A stretch of 49,403 nt of DNA from an uncultured Bacteroidales bacterium. Lineage in GTDB: Bacteria > Bacteroidota > Bacteroidia > Bacteroidales > Bacteroidaceae. The translations under genes were made by a program, and so were the position numbers. The notes beneath the pieces are model-generated. The model was not told the origin of the DNA and searched no databases. It was given only the letters and a program-made list of their open reading frames with translations. Below, in pieces: positions 8,041 through 17,219 of this stretch. Positions within the stretch are counted from its first letter, which is position 1. Each line of letters opens with the position of its first letter. The stretch spans positions 1 through 49,403 of the forward strand of contig CADBXL010000017.1 in NCBI GenBank assembly GCA_902798615.1, read 5' to 3'.

Positions 8041-8114
8041 CCGCGAAATTCTGGAAAAAGAAAAGACTGTATTTACAAGTTAATCACTTTTTTTAAAATA
8101 ATAGTATAACAAAA

Positions 8115-9728
8115 ATGGCAAATTTGGATTTGACACAGTATGGCATCACTGGTTCTACAGTGATTGCGCACAATCCTTCTTACGAAGTACTCTTCGCAGA
8201 GGAGACAAAGGCAGGCCTTCAGGGCTATGAGGTAGGTCAGAACACAGAGCTTAACGCAGTAAACGTTATGACTGGTATCTACACAGGTCGTTCTCCTAAG
8301 GATAAGTACATCGTAATGGACAAGAACTCTAAGGACACTGTATGGTGGACTTCTGACGAGTACAAGAACGACAACCACCCAATGTCTGAGGAAGTTTGGG
8401 GTAAGGTTAAGGATCTCGCAGTTAAGGAGCTCTGCAACAAGAACCTCTATGTAGTTGATGCTTTCTGTGGCGCTAACAAGGCTACACGTCTTGCTGTTCG
8501 TTTCATTGTTGAGGTTGCTTGGCAGGCTCACTTCGTAACAAACATGTTCATCCAGCCAACAGAAGAGGAACTCGCTAACTTCGAGCCAAACTTCGTTATC
8601 TACAACGCTTCTAAGGCAAAGGTTTCTGACTATAAGGAGCTCGGTCTTAACTCTGAGACTTGTGTTGCATTCAACGTAACAAGCCGTGAGCAGGTTATCA
8701 TCAACACATGGTACGGCGGTGAGATGAAGAAGGGTATGTTCTCTATGCAGAACTACTTCCTCCCACTTCAGGGTATCGCTTCTATGCACTGTTCTGCTAA
8801 CTGCGATATGAAGGGTGAGAACACAGCTATCTTCTTCGGTCTTTCTGGTACAGGTAAGACTACTCTCTCTACTGATCCAAAGCGTCTCCTCATCGGTGAT
8901 GACGAGCACGGATGGGACGACGAGGGTGTATTCAACCTCGAGGGCGGTTGCTACGCTAAGGTTATCAACCTCTCTAAGGAGAATGAGCCAGACATCTACG
9001 GTGCTATCAAGCGTAACGCTCTCCTTGAGAACGTAACTGTTGATGCTAACGGTAAGATCGACTTCGCTGACAAGAGCGTAACAGAGAATACTCGTGTGTC
9101 ATACCCAATCGACCACATCAAGAATATCGTTAAGAAGGTAAACGGCAAGTCTGCTGGTCCTGCTGCTAAGAACGTAATCTTCCTTTCAGCTGACGCATTC
9201 GGCGTTCTTCCTCCAGTATCTATCCTTTCACCTGAGCAGACTCAGTACTACTTCCTCTCTGGTTTCACAGCTAAGCTTGCTGGTACAGAGCGCGGTATCA
9301 CAGAGCCAACTCCAACATTCTCTGCTTGCTTCGGTCAGGCATTCCTTGAGCTCCACCCAACAAAGTACGCTCAGGAACTCGTTAAGAAGATGCAGAAGTC
9401 TGGTGCTAAGGCATACCTCGTAAACACAGGTTGGAACGGTACAGGTAAGCGTATCTCTATTCCTGATACACGTGGTATCATCGACGCTATCCTCGATGGT
9501 TCTATCCTGAAGGCAGAGACAAAGAAGATCCCTATGTTCGACTTCGTTGTTCCTACAGCTCTTCCAAACGTTAACCCAGCTATCCTCGACCCACGCGACA
9601 CATACGCTGACGCTTCACAGTGGGAGGAGAAGGCTAAGGACCTCGCTGCTCGCTTCATCAAGAACTTCAGCAAGTACACAAACAATGAGGCTGGTAAGGC
9701 TCTCGTTGCTGCTGGTCCAAAGCTCTAA
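8115..9728 (+). CDS. pckA: Phosphoenolpyruvate carboxykinase (ATP)
   Basis: 537 residues, the normal length for the ATP-dependent family. The P-loop [11 protein letters not shown] starts near residue 242, followed by the metal- and nucleotide-binding segment [20 protein letters not shown]. The N-terminal [14 protein letters not shown] is also characteristic. It interconverts oxaloacetate and PEP with ADP/ATP in the cytoplasm. In Prevotella-type metabolism it usually runs in the CO2-fixing direction on the way to succinate, making ATP. Codon use is extremely biased, as for a very highly expressed gene. It is monocistronic, with a strong promoter, an operator-like palindrome and a terminator. 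Confidence 0.97.
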   Translation: MANLDLTQYGITGSTVIAHNPSYEVLFAEETKAGLQGYEVGQNTELNAVNVMTGIYTGRSPKDKYIVMDKNSKDTVWWTSDEYKNDNHPMSEEVWGKVKDLAVKELCNKNLYVVDAFCGANKATRLAVRFIVEVAWQAHFVTNMFIQPTEEELANFEPNFVIYNASKAKVSDYKELGLNSETCVAFNVTSREQVIINTWYGGEMKKGMFSMQNYFLPLQGIASMHCSANCDMKGENTAIFFGLSGTGKTTLSTDPKRLLIGDDEHGWDDEGVFNLEGGCYAKVINLSKENEPDIYGAIKRNALLENVTVDANGKIDFADKSVTENTRVSYPIDHIKNIVKKVNGKSAGPAAKNVIFLSADAFGVLPPVSILSPEQTQYYFLSGFTAKLAGTERGITEPTPTFSACFGQAFLELHPTKYAQELVKKMQKSGAKAYLVNTGWNGTGKRISIPDTRGIIDAILDGSILKAETKKIPMFDFVVPTALPNVNPAILDPRDTYADASQWEEKAKDLAARFIKNFSKYTNNEAGKALVAAGPKL

Positions 9729-9805
9729 ACTGATTCTCAGTTAATTGATAGTTTATAATTAATAATGTATAATTATTAGTTAGGATTATTGATTGCATTA
9801 TAATT

Positions 9806-9853
9806 GCCGCTTGAGTGGTTTCTTTTAGAAATGCTCAAGCGGCATTATTATTT
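9806..9853 (+). terminator. Intrinsic terminator after pckA
   Basis: GCCGCTTGAG (9806-9815) pairs with CTCAAGCGGC (9834-9843), followed by an AT-rich, T-containing tail. Confidence 0.8.
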
Positions 9854-9967
9854 TCTGTAGTTGCTATTTTGCTAACCAATTAGCCAAAATGCGCGTTAGT
9901 TGCTTAAAATCAATTGCTTGACTAAGGTCAAAAGAATGGATAAAAACGGAATAAAGTTGCATGAAGA

Positions 9968-9999
9968 TTTGTTGTGTACGATAACAATTTGTACCTTTG
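9968..9999 (+). promoter_or_regulatory. Promoter for a short transcript
   Basis: TTTG at 9968-9971, 20 nt, TACCTTTG at 9992-9999. With the hairpin at 10288-10311 it delimits a transcript of about 310 nt that contains only a 31-codon frame. Confidence 0.65.
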
Positions 10000-10117
10000 C
10001 ATCAGAAAAAAAGAAATACAGGCTATTAGCTTTAATAAGAGCGGTAAAGGATTGTATTCATATAAGGATAACAAACTTGGTCTTAAAAAGATTGGGTATA
10101 AAAGGTTAAAAAAGATT

Positions 10118-10213
10118 ATGACTATTGATTATGCAACTGTATTTATGTTGCTTATGGTGGCTGCTTCTACAGCTTGTGGGATAGCATCCATTATACACAA
10201 CAATCTGCGTTAA
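10118..10213 (+). CDS. Candidate 31-residue membrane peptide
   Basis: ATG at 10118, TAA at 10211-10213. The peptide is one hydrophobic helix (YATVFMLLMVAASTACGIAS) with short polar ends. The frame is open further upstream to 9974, but that would start before the promoter's -7 box. A clear promoter (9968-9999) and a clear terminator (10288-10318) bracket it, so the region is transcribed as its own unit. Whether the peptide or the RNA matters is not settled by sequence. Confidence 0.4.
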   Translation: MTIDYATVFMLLMVAASTACGIASIIHNNLR

Positions 10214-10287
10214 AAGCGCGGTACAATATTAAGAATTATAGAGTTAGGTTTTAGTAGTATAAAAATTAGGTTTTAGTATTGTATTCA

Positions 10288-10318
10288 GGAGGCTGATGTG
10301 AATCGGTCTCCCTTTTTT
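10288..10318 (+). terminator. Intrinsic terminator
   Basis: GGAGGCTGAT (10288-10297), loop GTGA, ATCGGTCTCC (10302-10311), then C and six T. The ten-pair stem contains two G-T pairs. Confidence 0.85.
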
Positions 10319-10362
10319 ATGTCATGAATTATGCTGTTCTAAATCTTTTTAGCAATAAAGAT

Positions 10363-10393
10363 TTTGTGAATTGGATATTTCTTACTAATTTTG
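10363..10393 (+). promoter_or_regulatory. Promoter for the small barrel protein gene
   Basis: TTTG at 10363-10366, 19 nt, TAATTTTG at 10386-10393. The leader is about 90 nt. Confidence 0.65.
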
Positions 10394-10491
10394 TACGCAA
10401 AATAGATGTATCCAGGTTTTAACAGCGGTTCATCGGTATTAAAATAATGAAGAAAATGTTGCACACGTCACGAATAAGTGTAGTTTTATAA

Positions 10492-11100
10492 ATGAAGAAG
10501 ATTTTATTCTTAGCAATGCTATTCTGCAGTACAATGACTTTTGCAGAAAATGATTTGACAACGGAAAACGAAACTGATAAAGAGTTGGAAAGCGTGGAGG
10601 CTGAAGCTCCAGCAGTAGAGATGGTAAACAATTTTTCTCTGGCTACAGAGACTGCTCCTCAGTATTACGGCGGCTCAAACTCGTCAGGTTTCGACTATCA
10701 TAAATATATTGATGCCATTTACGTAAACTATGGTATCATTGACGGTAATCATCAGTTCCTTGGATTTGATGTCGGCAAGGATTTCTTCCTGGATTTCAAC
10801 TATGCTTGGGGCAAGGATAGTAAGGACAATGATGATTTGGGCCGTTATTGCATCGGACTTGGTGTGCGTCCAACTATGTGGTTCGCAAAGTACTTTATGT
10901 TTCAGGCAAAGATTGGAGCAGAGTATTTTTGGGGAACAGGCTATCGTGCAGGTAATATAGCTTGCTTGTTGGAACCAAGAATCGGCGTTAAGATCGGTAG
11001 TGGCGGTATTGGTGCAAGCTATCGTTTTGATGTTAATAAGTTCAAGTTCCGTAATACGATAACCGGTCATATCTGTATCTCTGCATTCTTCTATATTTAG
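10492..11100 (+). CDS. Small outer-membrane beta-barrel protein
   Basis: 202 residues. A signal peptide ends near residue 18 (TFAEN). An acidic, Glu-rich linker follows (about 20-50). The rest is alternating, aromatic-rich beta strands (FLGFDVGKDFFLDFNYAWG, FQAKIGAEYFWGTGY) ending in Ile, with the usual aromatic last strand (CISAFFYI) of outer-membrane barrels. The size suggests a barrel of about eight strands. It has its own promoter and leader. Role unknown. Confidence 0.65.
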   Translation: MKKILFLAMLFCSTMTFAENDLTTENETDKELESVEAEAPAVEMVNNFSLATETAPQYYGGSNSSGFDYHKYIDAIYVNYGIIDGNHQFLGFDVGKDFFLDFNYAWGKDSKDNDDLGRYCIGLGVRPTMWFAKYFMFQAKIGAEYFWGTGYRAGNIACLLEPRIGVKIGSGGIGASYRFDVNKFKFRNTITGHICISAFFYI

Positions 11101-11173
11101 AGAAAGAAGGGTAAGGAACATAGAGAAAAGTGTAAAGTGTAAAGAGTAAAGTAAAAAGAGTAAGGAGTAAAAA

Positions 11174-12130
11174 GTGCAGACAATTCCTACGATAACCAAG
11201 CAGTTGCTTATCATCAACTGCATAGCATTTTTAGCATCTCTTCTCGTGCCAAGCATAACCGCTTGGTGCGGACTTCATTATTGGCAAGCCAGTCAGTTCC
11301 ATATCTATCAGTTCGTTACATATATGTTCATGCATGGTGGCTTTACCCACCTGTTCTTTAATATGTTTGCACTGTGGATGTTCGGACCTGTTATGGAGCG
11401 TACATGGGGCTCACAGCGTTTCCTTGTGTATTACCTTGTATGTGGAATCGGTGCAGGTCTTATGCAGGAGATAGCCCAGTTTGGTTCTATCTTTATCGAC
11501 CTTTCTTCACAAGGGGCAACGATAGGACAGATTCTTAAGATTGATTCTATTATGCCAGGGGCTTCTGAGATGCTTAATGGTTGGACAACCGTAGGAGCTT
11601 CTGGAAGTATATATGGCATTCTTCTTGCCTTTGGTATGACGTATCCTGAGGAAAGGATGTTTATCATACCAATTCCATTTCCTATAAAGGCAAAATGGTT
11701 TGTCATTGGATATGCGGCAATAGAGCTCGGACTTGCTTTGTCTAATTCTGGTGATGGTGTTGCTCATGTGGCTCACCTTGGCGGTATGCTGTTTGGTTTC
11801 TTCCTTATCCGTCATTGGAGAAAATCAGAGCATCGTCAGACCTCATTCACAGGTTGGGATTCGTATCAAGGCTCGCAGAGTCAGGGTAAGTCTGCCACAA
11901 TCCTTGGTAAGATTAGAAAATGGATGCATCTTGACAGGGAGGATGACGGATATAATAAAGACCCTCATTTCCGTTCAACTTCCACTCATCAGGCAGACTG
12001 GGACTATAATGCCCAGAAGAAGCGTGATGAAGCGGAGATAGATGCTATTCTTGATAAGATTCGTCGTTCTGGCTATGCAAGTCTTTCTGCAGAAGAGAAG
12101 AAGAAACTCTTTGATGCAAGTAAGAATTAG
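11174..12130 (+). CDS. Rhomboid family intramembrane serine protease
   Basis: 318 residues from a GTG start at 11174, supported by AAGGAG at 11162-11167, a rare clear Shine-Dalgarno in this window. Six membrane segments lie in residues 1-220. The family motif GASG holds catalytic Ser143, and the partner His is His201 in HVAHLGG. Segments typical of the fold (FTHLFFNMFALWMFG, ERTWGSQRFLVYYLVCGIGAG) are present. It cleaves membrane proteins within the bilayer; the substrate is unknown. A 90-residue charged cytoplasmic tail follows. The short gap upstream is made of GTAAAG-type simple repeats also seen after secDF. Confidence 0.9.
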   Translation: MQTIPTITKQLLIINCIAFLASLLVPSITAWCGLHYWQASQFHIYQFVTYMFMHGGFTHLFFNMFALWMFGPVMERTWGSQRFLVYYLVCGIGAGLMQEIAQFGSIFIDLSSQGATIGQILKIDSIMPGASEMLNGWTTVGASGSIYGILLAFGMTYPEERMFIIPIPFPIKAKWFVIGYAAIELGLALSNSGDGVAHVAHLGGMLFGFFLIRHWRKSEHRQTSFTGWDSYQGSQSQGKSATILGKIRKWMHLDREDDGYNKDPHFRSTSTHQADWDYNAQKKRDEAEIDAILDKIRRSGYASLSAEEKKKLFDASKN

Positions 12131-12177
12131 TCTGTCAACAGTTTAATGTCAAAAGTCTTCAGCCATAAATCCATAGG

Positions 12178-12257
12178 CCTTAGACTTTAGACCTTAGTCT
12201 TTAGACCTTAGACTTTAGACCTTAGACTTTAGACTTTAGACCTTAGACTTTAGGCTT
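12178..12257. repeat. Tandem repeat, unit about CTTTAGACCTTAGA
   Basis: About 80 bp of nearly perfect 13-14-bp repeats (TTAGACCTTAGACTTTAGAC type) ends 18 bp before the TTG start of the next gene. Confidence 0.85.
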
Positions 12258-12274
12258 AAAACAAGAGTATAGAT

Positions 12275-13366
12275 TTGAAGAAATTAATAATAAATACCAC
12301 TATAGCAGTAAACCTCGTCATCATCTTAGCGATGTTGGTGACGGGGTTTGCTGATTTGCTTGATCCGCGCTCGTGGCCTGTACTGGCAACGGGCGGTTAT
12401 GCGTTTCCGATATTTGTGCTTGCAAATTTCGGAATGATTATTGTGTGGATGTTCATAAGCAAGAAGCACATACTCATTCCCTTCATTGGATTGGTGGTGG
12501 CATATGTGCCGGTAATGCAATTCTGTCCTGTTCATGCAAGTGGAGAGGTGCCATTAGGGGCATTGAAGGTAATGACTTACAATACGTGGAATTTTGGAAA
12601 TTCGCATGACCATAGTAAGGAAACATCTGTGGAGGACACACGCAGGAAGATGCTTCAGTACATTGCTGATGAGGATTGCCATATAGTATGTCTTCAGGAG
12701 GCATCTTTGAATGGTCCGATACATGCAGATATAGATTCGATATTAAGTCCGAAGTTGCCATATCTTGACACTTGTAAGGTTGAGGGTGGGACGACATTGA
12801 TGGTACTTAGTAAATACCCTATTAAGAAACATGAGGTATTGAAGTATGAGTCGAAGGGAAATCTGAGTGCGGCTTTCTATCTTGATGTCAATGGTAAGGA
12901 ATTGATTGTCCTCAACAACCATCTTGAGACAAATAAATTCTCTAAAGAAGAGAAGCAACAGTTTGGTGAAATGGTAAAAGGTGACATGGGGCGTAGCGGT
13001 ATAAAGACGGAGTCAAAGTTTGTACTCAGGAAACTTGGTGCAGCGGCGGCAGTCAGGGCTCCTCAGGCAGAAACCGTAGCAAGCTTTGTGAGGATGCACA
13101 AAAGCCGTTCCATGATTGTCTGCGGAGACTTTAATGATATACCTCTGAGCTATGCCAGAAGGACTATAGCGAAAGACCTTGTGGACTGCTATGTATCTAC
13201 AGCCCAAGGACCGGGTTTCACATATCATAGAAATGGCATGTATGTCAGAATTGACAATGTGATGTGTACAGAAGTCCTTGATCCATATTGTTTCCGCGTG
13301 GATAAAAAATGCAGTTTTTCCGACCATTATCCAGTGGTTGGATGGGTGAAATGGCATGGAAGATAG
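12275..13366 (+). CDS. Membrane-anchored endonuclease/exonuclease/phosphatase family protein
   Basis: 363 residues from TTG at 12275 (TTGAAGAAATTAATA), chosen because it opens a signal-anchor. Residues 1-90 contain three hydrophobic segments. The EEP domain follows: VMTYNTWNFGN near 98, LQEA (metal-binding Glu) near 139, GDFND near 284, and SDHYPV with the catalytic His near 350. Relatives cleave phosphodiester or phosphomonoester bonds in nucleic acids or lipids; the N-terminal helices put this one at the inner membrane with the domain outside or inside unresolved. A tandem repeat lies directly upstream. Confidence 0.85.
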   Translation: MKKLIINTTIAVNLVIILAMLVTGFADLLDPRSWPVLATGGYAFPIFVLANFGMIIVWMFISKKHILIPFIGLVVAYVPVMQFCPVHASGEVPLGALKVMTYNTWNFGNSHDHSKETSVEDTRRKMLQYIADEDCHIVCLQEASLNGPIHADIDSILSPKLPYLDTCKVEGGTTLMVLSKYPIKKHEVLKYESKGNLSAAFYLDVNGKELIVLNNHLETNKFSKEEKQQFGEMVKGDMGRSGIKTESKFVLRKLGAAAAVRAPQAETVASFVRMHKSRSMIVCGDFNDIPLSYARRTIAKDLVDCYVSTAQGPGFTYHRNGMYVRIDNVMCTEVLDPYCFRVDKKCSFSDHYPVVGWVKWHGR

Positions 13367-13439
13367 ACTTTATTTGCCATTTTATAAGGCTAAAAGTGTA
13401 ATTTGTGCTCTGAAATTTCGCAAATTGAATAAATTTATG

Positions 13440-13447
13440 TATCTTTG
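13440..13447 (+). promoter_or_regulatory. secDF promoter -7 element
   Basis: TATCTTTG matches TAnnTTTG. A weak TTTC stands 20 nt upstream (13416-13419). The resulting leader is about 125 nt and GC-richer than other leaders here. Confidence 0.55.
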
Positions 13448-13579
13448 CACGTCGTATGCGCACATAAGGGAGGATTGTACCCTGTCCGTATGATGTCGCA
13501 GAGTCCCAATTAACTGGAACCTCAAAGACTACTATTTAGATAAAAATAAAAACAAAAATAATAAAACAATTTAATCAAA

Positions 13580-16555
13580 ATGCAAAACAAAGGAATTGTA
13601 CTTGTAACCGCCGTACTTCTGACGCTTGCAAGCATCTTCTATCTGTCGTTCTCAGTAGCTACAAGCTACTATGACGGTCAGGCTGCTAAGATTAAGGATC
13701 CTATAGCTCAGCAGGACTATAAGGATTCTGTTAAGTATCTTGGCATCTATTCTTATCAGAACTGCTTGGAGACTCAGATTGGTTTAGGTCTTGATCTTAA
13801 GGGCGGTATGAACGTAATCCTTGAGATCAGTGTACCTGATGTAGTTGAGGTACTTGCTGACCACAAGACAGACGCAGCCTTCGTTAAGTCAATGCAGGAG
13901 GCAAAGAAGGAAGAAGAGACATCACAGAGCGATTTCATCTCTCTCTTCATTAATCGTTTTAAGGCAAACGCTCCTGGTCGCCGTCTCGCTGAGATTTTTG
14001 CTACTCAGCAGCTCAAGGGCAAGGTAAGCACACAGAGCACCGATGCAGAGGTTGAGAAGGCTCTTCGTGATGAGGTTCAGTCAGCTATTGACAACTCATA
14101 CAACGTTGTTCGCAACCGTATCGATAAGTTCGGTGTTGTTCAGCCAAACATTCAGAAGCTCGAAGGTCAGGATGGTCGTATCATGGTTGAAATGCCTGGT
14201 GTACGCGAGCCAGAGCGTGTTCGTAAGCTCCTTCAGGGTTCTGCAAACCTTGAGTTCTGGGAGACATACAACTCACAGGAAATAGTTCCTTACCTCTCAC
14301 AGCTTGATCAGCGTGTTGCAAATGTTAATTCTGAAACTGCTGATACAGCCAAGGCTGAGGCTACAGATTCAGCAAAGGCAGAGCCAGCCAAGGCTGCTGC
14401 ACAGCCTAATTTCCAGTTGAAGAACGCTGCAAAGACAGATGCTGGTAAGGCTGACGTAAAGACTGAGCAGTTGAAGAAGCAGCACCCTCTCTTTGCTATC
14501 TTCCAGCCAATCAATCAGGGCTACAGTCTCGTTGGTTATGCTCATGTTCGTGATACAGCAGAAATCAATAAGATTATCTATAGCGATGAGGCAAAGAAGG
14601 TCCTTCCAAGCGATTGCAAGCTCCTGTGGAGTGCAAAGTCTATGGATGGTAACAAGAATATTTTCGAACTCTATGCGCTGAAGGTTACTTCTACCAACGG
14701 TCGTGCTCCACTTGAGGGTGACGTTATCGTTGATGCAAAGGATGAGTTTGATCACACAACGGGTCGTCCAGTTGTAAGCATGTCAATGAATACTGAGGGT
14801 TCTCGTCTCTGGGCTGCCCTTACAAAGGCTAACACAGGCAAGGCTATCGCTATTGTTCTTGATGACGCTGTTTACTCAGCTCCTATGGTACACGGTGAGA
14901 TTGCTGGTGGTAACTCTCAGATTTCTGGTAACTTCACTATCGAGGATACAAAGGACTTGGCTAACACATTGAAGTCTGGTCGTATGCCTGCACCTGCACG
15001 TATCGTACAGGAAGAGGTTGTAGGTCCTACACTCGGTGCTCAGTCTATCCAGCAGGGTATCTGGTCATTCGCAATAGCATTCGTACTCCTCTGCGTTTAT
15101 ATGATTGTGATGTACGGTGCAATCCCAGGTCTCATGGCTGACGCTGCTCTTGTCATCAACCTGTTCTTCACTCTCGGTATTCTCGCATCATTCCAGTCGG
15201 CACTTACTATGCCTGGTATAGCGGGTATAGTCCTGACGCTTGGTACGGCGGTGGATGCCAACGTACTTATCTACGAGCGTATCAAGGAAGAGCTTCGCAG
15301 AGGTCTTGGTATGAAGCAGGCACTTGCTGCTGGTTACAGCAACGCATTCTCTGCTATCTTCGACTCTAACCTCACATCTCTCATCACAGGTATCATCCTC
15401 TTGACTATCGGTACTGGTCCTATCAAGGGCTTTGCTACAACATGGATCATCGGTATCGTATGTTCATTCTTCACAGCCGTATTCCTCACACGTATTGTTT
15501 ATGAGAACCGTATGGGTAAGGACAAGTGGCTGAACCTCACATTCGGTCGAACATTCCTCCAGAATACTAAGTACAAGTTCATGTCTGTTTATAAGAAGAG
15601 CTTCGTATTCTATGGTATCGCAGTTGCTGCATTCATCGCAAGCTTCGCACTTCGTGGTCTCTCTCAGTCAATCGACTTTACTGGTGGTCGTAACTATGTA
15701 ATAGCATTCGAGAATGCTGTTGAGCCAGAGCAGGTTCGTCCGATCCTCAATGAGGAGTTCGCAGGTTCTAACACCAACGCAATCTCTATCGGTACTGACG
15801 GTAAGACACTTCGTGTTTCTACCAACTATAAGATTGAGTCTAACAGCCCAACCGTTGATGACGAGTGTGAGAATAAACTCTACACATGTCTGAAGAAGGG
15901 TGGTTTCGTTAAGCAGGAGAGTGTTGAGGCATTCAAGAACCCAGACGTTCGTGAGGGTGGATCAATCATCTCTTCTACAAAGGTAGGTCCTTCTGTAGCT
16001 AAGGATATCACATACGGCGCTATCATCTCTGTATTGGTTGCCCTTGTAGCTATCTTTATCTACATCCTCATCCGTTTCCGCAACGTGGCATTCTCTGTTG
16101 GTTCAATCGTTGCCCTCGCTGTTGATACAGTAGTGGTAATCGGTTTCTACTCAGCACTCTACGACATCGTTCCTTGGAGTCTTGAGATTGACCAGACCTT
16201 CATCGGTGCTATCCTTACGGTGATCGGTTACTCAATCAACGATAAGGTGGTTGTATTCGACCGTATCCGTGAGAACCTCGGTATCCACGTAAAGCAGGAT
16301 CCACAGATCACATTCAATGATTCTGTAAACCAGACTCTCGCTCGTACTATCAATACATCCGTTTCAACATTGATTGTGCTGCTCTGTATCTTCATCCTCG
16401 GTGGTGATTCAATCCGCAGCTTCTCATTCGCAATGATTCTCGGTGTATTCTTCGGTACTCTCTCTTCTATCTTCATCGCTGCTCCTACAGCTTACCTTAC
16501 ACTTGGTAAGAAGATTAAGGAGGAAGAGGCTCCAGTAGCTGAAGTTAAGGCGTAA
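13580..16555 (+). CDS. secDF: Protein translocase subunit SecDF (fused SecD and SecF)
   Basis: 991 residues. The SecD half spans about 1-620: first helix, the large periplasmic P1 region, then the five-helix block with GTAVDANVLIYERIKEEL (conserved Asp near 559). The SecF half spans about 660-985 with GYSINDKVVVFDRIRENL. The fusion is standard in Bacteroidetes. It uses proton flow to pull preproteins out of the SecYEG channel on the periplasmic side. Within P1, residues about 250-300 are a low-complexity insert (TAKAEATDSAKAEPAKAAAQ), probably a flexible lineage-specific loop. It has its own promoter and a terminator. Confidence 0.97.
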   Translation: MQNKGIVLVTAVLLTLASIFYLSFSVATSYYDGQAAKIKDPIAQQDYKDSVKYLGIYSYQNCLETQIGLGLDLKGGMNVILEISVPDVVEVLADHKTDAAFVKSMQEAKKEEETSQSDFISLFINRFKANAPGRRLAEIFATQQLKGKVSTQSTDAEVEKALRDEVQSAIDNSYNVVRNRIDKFGVVQPNIQKLEGQDGRIMVEMPGVREPERVRKLLQGSANLEFWETYNSQEIVPYLSQLDQRVANVNSETADTAKAEATDSAKAEPAKAAAQPNFQLKNAAKTDAGKADVKTEQLKKQHPLFAIFQPINQGYSLVGYAHVRDTAEINKIIYSDEAKKVLPSDCKLLWSAKSMDGNKNIFELYALKVTSTNGRAPLEGDVIVDAKDEFDHTTGRPVVSMSMNTEGSRLWAALTKANTGKAIAIVLDDAVYSAPMVHGEIAGGNSQISGNFTIEDTKDLANTLKSGRMPAPARIVQEEVVGPTLGAQSIQQGIWSFAIAFVLLCVYMIVMYGAIPGLMADAALVINLFFTLGILASFQSALTMPGIAGIVLTLGTAVDANVLIYERIKEELRRGLGMKQALAAGYSNAFSAIFDSNLTSLITGIILLTIGTGPIKGFATTWIIGIVCSFFTAVFLTRIVYENRMGKDKWLNLTFGRTFLQNTKYKFMSVYKKSFVFYGIAVAAFIASFALRGLSQSIDFTGGRNYVIAFENAVEPEQVRPILNEEFAGSNTNAISIGTDGKTLRVSTNYKIESNSPTVDDECENKLYTCLKKGGFVKQESVEAFKNPDVREGGSIISSTKVGPSVAKDITYGAIISVLVALVAIFIYILIRFRNVAFSVGSIVALAVDTVVVIGFYSALYDIVPWSLEIDQTFIGAILTVIGYSINDKVVVFDRIRENLGIHVKQDPQITFNDSVNQTLARTINTSVSTLIVLLCIFILGGDSIRSFSFAMILGVFFGTLSSIFIAAPTAYLTLGKKIKEEEAPVAEVKA

Positions 16556-16601
16556 ATGGAGTAAAGATTAAAGTGTAAAGATTAAATTAAAGTATAAAGT
16601 A

Positions 16602-16640
16602 AAGAGCCGTATCCGATTAATCGGGTGCGGCTCTTTTATT
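16602..16640 (+). terminator. Intrinsic terminator after secDF
   Basis: AAGAGCCG...CGGCTCTT hairpin (16602-16635) followed by TTATTG. Confidence 0.85.
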
Positions 16641-17160
16641 GTGAAAAATTTGGAAAGGCTTCCGTTTGCGCGTAGATTAGGAAAGTAAATACTCTTTAGA
16701 AAGTGAATTATTCGCTAAGCTTCATCAAGCTAAAGCAAGTCTCAGTAAATTAACGTGAGTCCGATGAATTTCTTCAATTGTATTGTTTATTATCATATAG
16801 TTTAACGTGAGTCCGACGAAAACAAATCGCTTGCCACAAGAATAAATTAATGCGACATTAATGTGTCATTTGTGAGAACTTGCTTTAGCTTGGTGAGCCT
16901 AAGCGAACAATTAATGTAGATTCGCAGAGCGAAAAATATAATTATCCCATTAATTTCGCATTAATTTTCTGTAAAGTACAAGCATTGGAGATGCATCCAT
17001 GGAATTGTTCGCTGAAGCTCATCAAGCTAAAGCAAGTCGTCGAACTCACGTTAATTTACTAGTTTTAATGTACTTCCATTTACTTTCCCAATACCCCATG
17101 TAAGTGGGAATTTCTTTGCAAGCTCAGGCGCTATGCGGAATCCTTTCTGTCTTTCGTAAA
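16641..17160. repeat. Repeat-filled intergenic region after secDF
   Basis: No gene is visible. The stretch holds three copies of the CATCAAGCTAAAGCAAGT repeat (16711-16740, 16873-16902 inverted, 17007-17036), two AACGTGAGTCCGA strings and an inverted CGAACTCACGTTAAT, GGAAAGTAAAT-type boundaries, and a CCCCATGTAAGTGGGA segment related to 40238-40425. It reads as a patchwork of nested elements. Confidence 0.65.
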
Positions 17161-17168
17161 AACAATCA

Positions 17169-17189
17169 GGGGTGGCAAAATGCCACCCC
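17169..17189 (-). terminator. Intrinsic terminator for the M16 peptidase gene
   Basis: GGGGTGGCA (17169-17177) pairs with TGCCACCCC (17181-17189). Read on the minus strand the hairpin is followed by TGATTGTTTTTA. Confidence 0.8.
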
Positions 17190-17219
17190 TGCATCGTTTA
17201 TATATCGTCTGAATATTTA

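Noticed and set aside
8073-8909. Long open frame of 278 codons on the minus strand within pckA
   Set aside because: Antisense shadow of a gene with extreme codon bias; its translation has no coherent domain and the plus-strand gene is certain.
9900-10109. 69-codon plus frame before the small peptide gene
   Set aside because: It crosses the promoter at 9968-9999 and has no recognisable content.
12178-12257. Possible CRISPR array
   Set aside because: Repeat units of 13-14 bp without unique spacers, and no cas genes; it is a simple tandem repeat.
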